Positions 34,903 through 43,303 of a stretch of DNA of 64,000 bases are shown in pieces. Numbering within the stretch: position 1 is the stretch's first letter; the number at the start of each line of letters is the position of its first letter. The DNA lies in NCBI GenBank assembly GCA_945957605.1, contig CAMFLR010000012.1:1-64000 (forward strand), given 5' to 3'. Under the pieces are notes generated by a model, which worked only from the letters and a program-made list of their open reading frames with translations, was not told the origin of the DNA and did no database searches. The stretch is from an uncultured Isosphaeraceae bacterium (GTDB lineage Bacteria > Planctomycetota > Planctomycetia > Isosphaerales > Isosphaeraceae). A program made the translations under genes and the position numbers.

Positions 34903-35202
34903 GTGTGATCCTCCCCCACGACCCGGTTGTTATCGGCACACAGGCAGCCTCGGCGGCCCGCCCGTGGCAGGTTCAACAACAATTTGACTCGACCTCGCTG
35001 ATTATAGCGGCCGTTCCACCGACCGGGCAATTGGATCGCAGGTCAGAGTGGCTCAAATTGTCCCAAAACAGACGCATCCCTTGATCAAGGTAGCGTCGAA
35101 TAGGGGATTTCCGCCCCGAGAGGCGCGCAAAAACGGCGGTACGGACGCGTTTTGGGAAGCGCCCGAACCACCGGTTCTGCATCAAGTTGGAACGTCTATC
35201 GG
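34903..35202. promoter_or_regulatory. Intergenic region upstream of the redox operon
   Basis: No gene is visible in these 300 bases. The region should contain the operon promoter; no clear operator is seen. Confidence 0.4.
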
Positions 35203-35568
35203 TTAAGAAGCACGCCGCATGGCCTCGAACATCGCCTCGAGGCCCGGTTCGGTGGGGTGGCGGTCGTGCTCGGGATGCCAGCCGATCGGGATATGACGCG
35301 GCCGTTCATGAGGAGCGGGCAAATCGGCCGACTCGAGTTCGAGCTCCCAGAGCAGGGGGTCGACCTCGGACCGAATTGCCGGCTCGGCCGATTCGAGCGC
35401 ATGAATAAGTGCTTCAACCTCGGCAAATGCGCTGAAGTCCATTCGGAATGTAATGCGGTGGCCGCGCGGATCGAGCTGGATGCGAGTCGGGTCGATTCCC
35501 CACTGCCTCAGCCAGTAAGCAGCCCTGTGAAAAGTCTCCGGCCGCGCGAAATCATGAGCGAAAAGCAT
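35203..35568 (-). CDS. Small hypothetical protein
   Basis: This 121-residue soluble protein (MLFAHDFARPETFHRAAYWLRQWG...) has a strong AGAGGTG ribosome binding site eight bases before its ATG. It is histidine- and proline-rich near the C-terminus (HERPRHIPIGWHPEHDRHP). I recognise no family. It is followed by the 300-base gap before the redox operon. Confidence 0.6.
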   Translation of the reverse strand: MLFAHDFARPETFHRAAYWLRQWGIDPTRIQLDPRGHRITFRMDFSAFAEVEALIHALESAEPAIRSEVDPLLWELELESADLPAPHERPRHIPIGWHPEHDRHPTEPGLEAMFEAMRRAS

Positions 35569-35702
35569 GGTCTATCACCTCTCGAACGTATGTGCTCGCA
35601 TATTCAGCGTAAAACCTGGCAACGCGACGGTTGAAGCGTCCAGCCCGGACTGGACGCAATCATCCCGGATCCGGCATGGCGTAAACTTGCCAACCGATCG
35701 CG

Positions 35703-36032
35703 TTAACAGCGCAGAACCAGCGAACGTCCGTCCGGACGAAAGGCACCGCGATGCGCGGGCCAAACCGCGCGAAATCGCAGTGAGCCGCCGTCAAAACCGA
35801 GGACGTTTTGCACCAAACCCAGAACGGGTTCGGTGTCGGAGTCGTCCTCGGCGTCCCATAATTCGTCGCGTTCCGACCGGGCGGATCCCGTCTGAACGAG
35901 TGCGACGAGCGTTGCGGAGGCGGCGTGGATACAGGGAGCGTTCGCCTTGCTCGTCGTGAGGCTGGACTCATCGAGCCCGCCCCACGTCAGCAGCATCACC
36001 GCGCCAAGAATCGCGGAAGGGAACATCACCAT
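35703..36032 (-). CDS. Small exported hypothetical protein
   Basis: This 109-residue frame begins with a signal-like segment (about residues 1-18, AILGAVMLLTWGG) and has a plausible secreted body with three cysteines. There is no strong ribosome binding site and no recognised family; it may be a false call in GC-rich DNA. Confidence 0.35.
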   Translation of the reverse strand: MVMFPSAILGAVMLLTWGGLDESSLTTSKANAPCIHAASATLVALVQTGSARSERDELWDAEDDSDTEPVLGLVQNVLGFDGGSLRFRAVWPAHRGAFRPDGRSLVLRC

Positions 36033-36200
36033 GGGGATCCGATGAACGCCCCATCGCCTCCGTGAGTTTGGATATCTAGACCCATCTATTCTAGAGGGTC
36101 AGTCCGTTTTGAATAGACGGAAAAAACCTGACAGCCACGCGCCCTGTCTTCGAGTGCAATCTTTGCGCCGAACCGTGATAAATTTATTCCTGCTAAAGAC

Positions 36201-37199
36201 TCACTCGAGCTCACAAAGGCCGCCGTGGAGTTCGCCTCGATCCTTGGCGGCCAGATCGGCCAAGTGGCGATCGAGCCGTTTGTCGACATTTTCTTGCCTG
36301 ACCAGCACGAACAAGATGGACCCAAGCGAAACAATGGCGGCACTCATGAATAACAAGCCGGGATCCGTGATTCGTTGCCTGAACACAACCAGGAGAGCAA
36401 CGATGATGGCAAAGACGACAGTCACCCGAAGACTGAACTGAAGAGAGGGGCTGGACCGAACGACCGTCGAAATCCTGCGATCAACCCGCCCCTGAAGCGG
36501 CACTCCCAACCGGAGGGTAAACCAACCCAACAAGGTTGCCACGGGTCCAGCGATAAAGGCGATTTCGAGGATCGTGAAATCGCCGGTCATCCGCCAGGTC
36601 ACGACGCCGAACGCGCAGACCGCGAGAACAAACGGCAAACCGAAATAAAGCAATCGCCGATCCCAATATGAACGATGGACAAGAATCTCTTCCGGGCCGG
36701 GTTTCGTCCGAGCTTGCCGGGCCGCGCGTTTTTGTTCTTTGTAAATAAAAAGGTTCCAATCGACTTGAACGGCAGGGTCGATCGTCGACCGCAGATGTCG
36801 AATCATTGATTCCCGGTCGGATTCGTTATAGGACGACAATTCGATCGACAATCTCGCCGTTGGACTGCGCAGCCCCACGCTGGATAAAGGCGTCCATCGC
36901 GCTTGCGTCACCGCTTTCAGGCTGAGATTCGTGGTTCCAAATGGGCCACGGACGCTCACGCTTTCGTTATGAATGGTGACCAAGTGTCGGTAGTAGTCGA
37001 GGATCGAAAAAACGCCTGCACACGCGAGGGCGAGCGCGAATCCCCAGAAAAACGTCGACGCCGCTAAGGGATAGGGAACTTTCGGGTCGGTTAACGCGAA
37101 GTACCCCTGCGCAATAAACAACGCCGGCATAAAGGTCGACGCAAACAGGACGCTGAAAAGCTCAAACTTCGATCGCCGTTTGCGAAAGCTTGCGTCCAT
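36201..37199 (-). CDS. Hypothetical membrane protein
   Basis: This 332-residue protein has hydrophobic spans at about 15-33, 45-65, 185-210, 217-235 and 262-310, with soluble loops between. A middle segment (about 75-130; HLVTIHNESVSVRGPFGTTNLSLKAV) looks like a PH-like or bPH2 beta-rich domain. Function unknown. Confidence 0.7.
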   Translation of the reverse strand: MDASFRKRRSKFELFSVLFASTFMPALFIAQGYFALTDPKVPYPLAASTFFWGFALALACAGVFSILDYYRHLVTIHNESVSVRGPFGTTNLSLKAVTQARWTPLSSVGLRSPTARLSIELSSYNESDRESMIRHLRSTIDPAVQVDWNLFIYKEQKRAARQARTKPGPEEILVHRSYWDRRLLYFGLPFVLAVCAFGVVTWRMTGDFTILEIAFIAGPVATLLGWFTLRLGVPLQGRVDRRISTVVRSSPSLQFSLRVTVVFAIIVALLVVFRQRITDPGLLFMSAAIVSLGSILFVLVRQENVDKRLDRHLADLAAKDRGELHGGLCELE

Positions 37200-37384
37200 C
37201 GTAAGGCAAATCCTGGCGGTCGGTGCGCCTCATTCCGCGTTCGAGTGCAAACCACGCCATCGCCGTCTTGAATACGCGAAACCAATGGGATTGGAACGAA
37301 GCGGACTGCGCAATGACTGGCTCGGGATGAAATTCGTCGACCGTCTCCAGTCATTCCGACTTTTCGCCTCGCCAAATCACCCCA

Positions 37385-38290
37385 TCAAGAAAACAACCCT
37401 TCAACAAACAAATCCGGGTCAAACGGCTGCAAGTCGTCGATCCCTTCGCCCACGCCAATAAACTTAACAGGCAGGCCAAGCGTCTGGCGTACGGCGACGA
37501 CGATTCCCCCCTTGGCGGTGCCGTCGAGCTTCGTCAGGATCACGCCGGTGCAGCCGATCGACTTGGTGAAAACCTCGGCCTGACGAATTGCGTTCTGGCC
37601 ATTGGTGGCGTCGAGGACGAGTAGCGATTCGTGCGGGGCGCCCGCGATCTTGCGCGCCACGACGTTGCGCACCTTTTCCAGCTCGCGCATGAGGTGCGTT
37701 TGCGTGTGGAGGCGGCCGGCGGTGTCGACGATTAGAATATCGACTCCGCGCGCCAGGGCGCGGTCGCAGGCGTCGTGCGCGACGCTCGCTGGATCAGCGC
37801 CTGGGGCTCCTTTGACGATGTCGGAGCCTGAGCGCTCGGCCCAGATCGTCAACTGATCGGCGGCGGCGGCGCGGAAGGTGTCGCAGGCGGCGAGGAGGAT
37901 CGATTTTCCTTCGTTTTTCAGTCGCTGCGCCAGCTTGGCGATCGACGTCGTCTTCCCCGCGCCGTTGACTCCGGCGATGAGATAAACGGTCGGTTTGCGA
38001 GGAGCTGTGATCAGAGTTCCTGGCCTGGGATCGGCCAGCAGGGTGCGAAACTCGCTCTTTACGAACTCGACGAGGTCTTCGCCGGCGGTCTTGTCGGCGA
38101 ACGCTTCGCGCACCCGGTCGACCACCGTCGCAGTCGATTTCACGCCGACGTCGGCCTTGATGAGCGTTGCTTCCAGGTTATCGAGGAAGGCCTGGTCAAC
38201 CTTTTTGCCGAACCAGCCGCGCACGTTGAAAAGCTGAGCGGTCTTGAACAGACCCTTCTTGAACCGTTCGAGCAAGTCTTTGAATGCCAT
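37385..38290 (-). CDS. ftsY: Signal recognition particle receptor FtsY
   Basis: This 301-residue SRP GTPase docks SRP-bound ribosomes at the membrane. The N domain spans about residues 1-95. The G domain has G1 GVNGAGKTT (107-115), the SRP-specific DTFRAAAADQL, G3 DTAGRLHTQTHLMRELEKV, G4 TKLDGTAKGG and the closing FIGVGEGIDDLQPFDP. The acidic A domain of E. coli FtsY is absent; only a short N-terminus precedes the N domain. A PHP phosphoesterase gene precedes it at 38399. Confidence 0.95.
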   Translation of the reverse strand: MAFKDLLERFKKGLFKTAQLFNVRGWFGKKVDQAFLDNLEATLIKADVGVKSTATVVDRVREAFADKTAGEDLVEFVKSEFRTLLADPRPGTLITAPRKPTVYLIAGVNGAGKTTSIAKLAQRLKNEGKSILLAACDTFRAAAADQLTIWAERSGSDIVKGAPGADPASVAHDACDRALARGVDILIVDTAGRLHTQTHLMRELEKVRNVVARKIAGAPHESLLVLDATNGQNAIRQAEVFTKSIGCTGVILTKLDGTAKGGIVVAVRQTLGLPVKFIGVGEGIDDLQPFDPDLFVEGLFS

Positions 38291-38398
38291 GGCGCTAGGT
38301 TCGCGATCTCAGAAAGGACCTTATACATCAAACCGGCCGACGCCGGTGATTTTCTACCACGTCGTCTTCAGAATCGTACGCGATTTATGGGTCAGATA

Positions 38399-39286
38399 TC
38401 AAACCCGGTCGCCCTGGACCGCGAGAACCGCAGACGAGGCAAGCGCGCGAAGACGGGCAAGATCATCTGCACTGGTTGTGATCGCACCGACCCATCGGCC
38501 AGGACGATCAGGCGCATGGAAATCGGTGCCGGCGATCGCTGCCAATCCCAGCGAGTTGGCCCAATTTCGCCAACGGGCACCAACGCGACGATCGACGCCC
38601 GGCCCGGCGACTTCAATCGCCCCGAGACCGGCTTGAGCGTATTCCTGCAGCGTCGCTTCCCAGAGATCGAAGGGAGGATGTGCCAGCCCTGCGACGCCGC
38701 CTGCGCTACGAATCAAATCGATTGCTTCGCGCCAGGGGATGCGTGGCTTTGGGACGTTTACCTTGCCGCCGTCGCCCAGGAATTCCTGGAATACGGCGCG
38801 ATAATCGTGCACCTGGCCGCTCTTCACCAGCCAGTCGGCGAGATGCTTGCGGCCGATCGTGGCACGCGAAAACACCCGGCGAATCTCAGCCAGGTTGACG
38901 CTTAGACCCAGTTCGCCCAACCGCGCGACCATTGCCTCGATGCGCAACACGCGCCGTTGGCGCAAGTCATCGGTCGCGGCGACGAGTGTGGGATCATCGT
39001 GCCTGATGAAATGGCCCAGGATGTGGATTTCGCGGCCATCGCGTTCGGCGGTCAACTCGATGCCGGGGATCAACTCGATTCCGAATCGTTCTGCTTCCAA
39101 TTGCGCCGGCGCAATGGCGGAAAGCGTGTCGTGATCAGTAATTGCGACCGCTCCCAGGCCGACGCTCGCCGCATTGCGGACGATTTCGGCCGGGGTGCAC
39201 GCGCCGTCGGAGTGGGTTGTGTGAACGTGCAAATCGGCCGCGTCGGCCAGGGGCGAACGGCGAGCCGGTTGGCGGCGCTGCGCCAC
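38399..39286 (-). CDS. PHP-domain phosphoesterase (RNase AM/TrpH-like)
   Basis: This 295-residue protein has the PHP metal-binding motifs: DLHVHTTHSDG (H20, H22), ITDHD (D51-H52-D53), LIPGIELTAE with E, HILGH, and later AGLAHP and GTDFHAP. Such proteins (YciV/TrpH family) cleave nucleoside 3',5'-bisphosphates or 5'-ends of RNA. Its start lies 2 bp after the nusB stop, so the two are cotranscribed. The match is to the family; the exact substrate is not shown by sequence. Confidence 0.85.
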   Translation of the reverse strand: MAQRRQPARRSPLADAADLHVHTTHSDGACTPAEIVRNAASVGLGAVAITDHDTLSAIAPAQLEAERFGIELIPGIELTAERDGREIHILGHFIRHDDPTLVAATDDLRQRRVLRIEAMVARLGELGLSVNLAEIRRVFSRATIGRKHLADWLVKSGQVHDYRAVFQEFLGDGGKVNVPKPRIPWREAIDLIRSAGGVAGLAHPPFDLWEATLQEYAQAGLGAIEVAGPGVDRRVGARWRNWANSLGLAAIAGTDFHAPDRPGRWVGAITTSADDLARLRALASSAVLAVQGDRV

Positions 39287-39288
39287 GT

Positions 39289-40167
39289 TCAGGCCTCGCT
39301 CTCGGGCGGAGCTTCGGCGGCTTCCGCCTCGGCCGGCAGCACGTGGGTATCAGATTCCGCGGGTGCGGAGATCGTTGTGCCGTCGGCCGAAAGCAGGCGG
39401 TCGAGGATGCCGTTGACGAACCGGCTCGATTGCGCGGTGCTGTAACGCTTGGCCAGTTCAAGCGCTTCGTTGATCGCCACCTTCGCCGGTACGCCGTTAT
39501 CAAACAGCATCTCGAACGCGCCGATGCGGAGGATGTTGCGGTCGATGGCCGCCATGCGGTCGAGCCGCCAGTTCTCGGCGACGCTTGTGATCAGGCCGTC
39601 GATCTTTTCCTGATGGCTTTTCACGCCAGACACGAGCGAGCGGGCGAATTCGCAGAGCTTCGGCTCTTGAAGCCGGCGCTGGAGGAACCGATCGACATCA
39701 GCCGCGGGGAGCCCGGGATTTTGCTCGACCTGATAAAGCACCTGAAGCGCAACTTCGCGGCCTCGAGTCCGGCGCTGCTGGCGTGCGTTCGCATTGACGC
39801 CGCGCGGCTCGGACGGAGCCATCGTCGCCTTTGAAGGGGCGGGCCGGGGTGCAGTATCGGAAGGACGCTCGTTGTCGCGTGAAGAGCGCGAAAGCGGCCC
39901 TTTTCCCGAAAGCGTCGGCCGCGCGGCTGACGGTGCGGCCGGCTCGGGTGCTTTGGGCTCGGCCGCCCTGGGAGCGGCGAGTTGCAGGCCGATCATCTTG
40001 TCGAGCGTGTCGCGGTCGACCGTTCCGCCGACCTTCATGCCATAGACGTTGAGGAGAATCTGCGCCCCTTCAGGTCGAAGGTCGTAGACCATCACCTCAT
40101 CGTCATCGCGAATCTCGCGAAGGATGTGAGCGGATTTGTCTTCACTTTGGAGAAACAGGACCGGCAT
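39289..40167 (-). CDS. nusB: NusB with long N-terminal extension
   Basis: The C-terminal part (about residues 133-265; RRTRGREVALQVLYQVEQNPGL...DRMAAIDRNILRIGAFEML...PAKVAINEALELAKRYS...RFVNGILDRLL) is the transcription antitermination factor NusB, which acts with NusE at boxA of rRNA operons. It is preceded by about 130 residues without a stop: an ordered-looking segment of about 65 residues (MPVLFLQSEDKSAHILREIR... to ...LDKMIGLQLA) and an Ala/Pro-rich linker. A 30-residue acidic tail follows. ATG 40167 is preferred to the upstream GTG at 40185; neither has a strong ribosome binding site. Usual NusB is about 140-150 residues. The PHP gene follows after 2 bp. Confidence 0.85.
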   Translation of the reverse strand: MPVLFLQSEDKSAHILREIRDDDEVMVYDLRPEGAQILLNVYGMKVGGTVDRDTLDKMIGLQLAAPRAAEPKAPEPAAPSAARPTLSGKGPLSRSSRDNERPSDTAPRPAPSKATMAPSEPRGVNANARQQRRTRGREVALQVLYQVEQNPGLPAADVDRFLQRRLQEPKLCEFARSLVSGVKSHQEKIDGLITSVAENWRLDRMAAIDRNILRIGAFEMLFDNGVPAKVAINEALELAKRYSTAQSSRFVNGILDRLLSADGTTISAPAESDTHVLPAEAEAAEAPPESEA

Positions 40168-40301
40168 CGCAATGTTATCCGTCACATAAAAATCAACAAT
40201 CGGCCAGAGTCGGCTCGACCATCCGAACCAGGCCGATCGTCACTCCTCGCGCGTGCTCAACGAATGTCAATCATACGCCAAGGCCAGGTGTCGCGGAAAG
40301 A

Positions 40302-40997
40302 TCACCCGTGTGATTCGCCTGATTCATCAACGGGCGCGTCATCAAAAATCGGCGGCGGATCCTCGACTATTGGCCGGCGAATTGGCCGGCGAAGCCCGAC
40401 GCGCAAGAGAGCGCTCACAATGATCAGACCGACAATCGCCAGCACCACACCATCCCAGGGCGATTTTTCCGCTGGCGGCTGTGCCGTGACATCCAAACGT
40501 TGCGGAGGCGTTCCGCCCACGATCAACGGCGCAAGACGGTCGACATCGCCCGATTTGTAGCGAATTTTTCGAAGAAATGTGCCAGTGAAATCAACTGTTT
40601 CCCCCAGCCGCGGACTCTTATCCGCCGATTCGGGAAAAACGAGGCAAAACGGGTCGGAAGTTGGATCAAACAACCAGGCTTCGACCAACGCGGGAAACTG
40701 CCCAACCGCCGGCTTGTGAAAAAGTGTCACCACGCGGCCACGAACCTGCACTCGAGCGTCGCGAAACTGGTCGGGGCGATCCCACAAGTCGCGAAAAGTT
40801 GCGGGTTGAGGCGATTCGGTGGTCGATTGCGCGGAGATTGCTGCGCGAAGGCGCGGAAGATCGGCGATGGTTAATGCGTCATCATCGGCTGCTCGGGCAT
40901 TGAGGGAAAGCGCAAAAACCACCGCGACGGCCACGAATACGCTGCCACCGTGAAATCTTCGAGTTGAGTGCCAGTGATCTTGCTGTTTCGATTCCAT
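40302..40997 (-). CDS. Exported protein with OB-like region and C-terminal anchor
   Basis: This 231-residue protein begins with a signal peptide (about residues 20-37, ARA). A central region (about 70-155; QFRDARVQVRGRVVTLFHKPAVGQFPALVEAWLFD, GETVDFTGTFLRKIRY) looks like an OB-type beta barrel. A single membrane span (about 185-203) and a charged tail follow. Function unknown. Confidence 0.7.
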   Translation of the reverse strand: MESKQQDHWHSTRRFHGGSVFVAVAVVFALSLNARAADDDALTIADLPRLRAAISAQSTTESPQPATFRDLWDRPDQFRDARVQVRGRVVTLFHKPAVGQFPALVEAWLFDPTSDPFCLVFPESADKSPRLGETVDFTGTFLRKIRYKSGDVDRLAPLIVGGTPPQRLDVTAQPPAEKSPWDGVVLAIVGLIIVSALLRVGLRRPIRRPIVEDPPPIFDDAPVDESGESHG

Positions 40998-41035
40998 GGG
41001 AGCTATGCGGTTGGGTCAATGCAATGGATGGAGTT

Positions 41036-41151
41036 GGGTAGCCCGGACAACTCGTTGTCCGGGTGGCGCAGCCACAAGAGGGCAATGCAGAGCAGATTGC
41101 AATATCCTCTTGTCGCTTCGCGACCCGGACAACGAGTTGTCCCGGCCACCC
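41036..41151. repeat. Dispersed palindromic element, copy 3
   Basis: This 116-bp element is homologous with 6884-7000 along its length. Its ends (GGGTAGCCCGGACAACTCGTTG... and ...GAGTTGTCCCGGCCACCC) are inverted repeats each containing a palindrome. It lies between the exported OB-like gene and the ExbD operon. Confidence 0.8.
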
Positions 41152-41254
41152 TTATCCTCCTTATTTCCACCACCAAGCGCGTTACTCCCATTGCAAACAA
41201 GAGCACTGACCTAGCCAGTGGCACCCGAGTTTTAGCCACAACAAAGCGCACACA

Positions 41255-41770
41255 TCACGGCCGGCCAACTCGCGCCTGGCCAGGATCTGCCAGGCGGACC
41301 GAATCAACTCCCGCAGTCGAACAGGCCCCCACAATTCGTGCCGCTTCTTCATAGCGTAGGCGATCGTCGGCCACCACCCGGACGCGCAACGGACGGCCGT
41401 TGAGCACGCGCTGATACCGCTTGAGACGATCAGTCAGCGCACCCACACCATTCAATTTCTGATCGCCCAAACTCAATGCCTTAAGATCGCCCAAATCATC
41501 AGCCTCGGCGCGAATCCAGAGGTCGTTTTCGAGGTCAAGATCGGCGCGACGCGTCGGTGTTTCGGTCGCCTGGCCTTCCGCCGACCCTGGCAAGGCGGCG
41601 GGCGATGCGGGCAAGTAAAGGTCGAGCCGCGTTTCGGCCGTCGGGCTCTGAAACGTCAGCACGAAAAACGCGAGCAGTTGAAACGCCATGTCGAGCATTG
41701 GCGTGACGGGAAACTGCACCTCGATAGGCGGCCCCATTCGTCGCGACGAGCCAGTGCGTCGTGGCATCAT
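41255..41770 (-). CDS. ExbD/TolR-like protein 2
   Basis: This 171-residue protein has a short cytoplasmic N-terminus, one membrane span (about residues 20-40; PVTPMLDMAFQLLAFFVLTFQ, with the conserved Asp of ExbD/TolR) and an outer domain with a C-terminal ExbD-like strand set (RVVADDRLRYEEAARIVGACSTAGVDSVRLA). Its ATG overlaps the stop of the upstream exbD-like gene (41767-41770), so translation is coupled. It forms part of a proton-driven energising complex with the ExbB-like protein. Confidence 0.8.
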   Translation of the reverse strand: MMPRRTGSSRRMGPPIEVQFPVTPMLDMAFQLLAFFVLTFQSPTAETRLDLYLPASPAALPGSAEGQATETPTRRADLDLENDLWIRAEADDLGDLKALSLGDQKLNGVGALTDRLKRYQRVLNGRPLRVRVVADDRLRYEEAARIVGACSTAGVDSVRLADPGQARVGRP

Positions 41771-42243
41771 CCCGGCCCTCGCAAGACGACGAGCGTGAAC
41801 CGCACGAACCCCTGATCCTGCGCAGTGCCGAGCAATCGTCGCACCGAGCCGTACGACGCATCTTTATCAGCCCGAACGACGACCAGAGTCGGCAACTCTG
41901 TCTCCGGATCGACGCCAAGAGCGGCCTGACCGTCTTTACGCGTTTTCGCCTGCTTTGCCCACCAGGCCGAGGCCGACGCCTCGTCAAACGTGTTCCCTTC
42001 GACGAGCAGCGTTCCGCTCGAATCGACTGAAACCACCAGACGATCGAGCCCGAGATCGCCGCCCGGAAGCGCAGCCGGAGTCACCGGCAAACGGATCGAT
42101 TTCGATTCCCCTTCGAGCTTCGAGCCGAAGTGGATCAGCATCATGAAAAACGTGATGAGCTGGAGCACCACGTCGAGCAGCGGCGTGAGGTTCGGACTAA
42201 GCGCCGAGTCGGACGCCGCCCGTTCCCGGTAGCGACGAGTCAT
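41767..42243 (-). CDS. ExbD/TolR-like protein 1
   Basis: This 158-residue protein has one span near residues 18-40 (LSPNLTPLLDVVLQLITFFMML, with the ExbD Asp) and a short periplasmic domain (VVVRADKDASYGSVRRLLGTAQDQGFVRFTLVVLR). Four-base overlaps with the ExbB-like gene upstream (42240-42243) and the second ExbD downstream make this one transcript with coupled translation. Two different ExbD subunits per ExbB are typical of planctomycete ExbBDD operons. Confidence 0.85.
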   Translation of the reverse strand: MTRRYRERAASDSALSPNLTPLLDVVLQLITFFMMLIHFGSKLEGESKSIRLPVTPAALPGGDLGLDRLVVSVDSSGTLLVEGNTFDEASASAWWAKQAKTRKDGQAALGVDPETELPTLVVVRADKDASYGSVRRLLGTAQDQGFVRFTLVVLRGPG

Positions 42244-43055
42244 GGGTTCGGCCCGCCAATCGAGCGCTGGCCGGCCATCGCTGCTGTCGCGAGCGGATGA
42301 GGCGTGCGCACGCCGGGCGCGAACTGTTCGAGCAGCGTTTCAGCCGCGAGCGCCACTTCGAGCGACAGCCGGGCGATCCGGTTGCGGAAAACGGCGTGAA
42401 AGTAGATCGCTGGAATCGATAGTGCGATTCCTTCAAGCGTCGCGAACAACGCAGTCGAGATACCACCGGCAAGCTGGCTAGCCTGGGGAGAGCCGCCTGC
42501 CGTCGCGATGACGCGGAAGCTCTCGATCATGCCGTAAACCGTGCCAACGAGCCCAATCATCGGCCCGAGTGTACCAACCGTTGCGAGATAGGTGGTGCGG
42601 TGTTCCATTGCCATCGTGGCGTCGTCGTTGGCGAGTTCCATCGCGCGCTGGGCCGAAGGAAGGCCGGAAGGAAGCTTCCGAACGCCTGCGGTAAGCACTC
42701 GTGCAAAGAACGAAGGGTCCGCCGCGATTTTCTGATACGCCTCAGTGTACAGCTTTGAGCCGACCATATCGGTCACTTCGCGTATGAGCGCCGGCGGCGC
42801 AGCGACCGATCGGCGGTATTCAAACGCCATCCAGGCAATCAACGCGACGAGATAAAACGACATGAGCAAAAGGACAATCCCGAGCTTACCCGACGCCCGC
42901 ACCATCCAGTGCAGGAATGACTCGTTCGCATCGACCTTCGCCACGCCCGCGCCACCGGCCTGAGCATCCTGCGCATGGCACTCAGCCGGCCAACCCGCTG
43001 CGAGAATCGCCCAAAGAACGGCCAAGATCACCGACCGCCGGCACAACGTCAGCAT
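42240..43055 (-). CDS. ExbB/TolQ/MotA-type proton channel protein
   Basis: This 271-residue protein has an N-terminal signal-like segment (about 1-28) and MotA/TolQ/ExbB spans at about 55-75, 165-190 and 205-235. The conserved region (DATMAMEHRTTYLATVGTLGPMIGLVGTVYGMIESFRVIA) and GGISTALFATLEGIALSIPAIYFH mark the proton-channel family. It is the first gene of the ExbB-ExbD-ExbD operon. Confidence 0.9.
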   Translation of the reverse strand: MLTLCRRSVILAVLWAILAAGWPAECHAQDAQAGGAGVAKVDANESFLHWMVRASGKLGIVLLLMSFYLVALIAWMAFEYRRSVAAPPALIREVTDMVGSKLYTEAYQKIAADPSFFARVLTAGVRKLPSGLPSAQRAMELANDDATMAMEHRTTYLATVGTLGPMIGLVGTVYGMIESFRVIATAGGSPQASQLAGGISTALFATLEGIALSIPAIYFHAVFRNRIARLSLEVALAAETLLEQFAPGVRTPHPLATAAMAGQRSIGGPNP

Positions 43056-43303
43056 CGCGTAACGTCCCCAAACGAGGCAGGAAAGGCGTCTGGTCCAAGC
43101 TTATCCATAGAGGCGACATCCGACAACGCCGGGGCCCGAGGATCGTCCTGCGCTTCCTTGGATAGTGGGAGCGGCAACCGGGCCAGCCCCACGCTTCAAA
43201 ACGTATCGAATCGCGCCCCGACGGTTAATAATTGGTTCAGGGCAACGATTGATCTGGTGCAAAACGAAGCCTTGCCAGCCCCGACGCAATAGGGACCGAT
43301 CGA

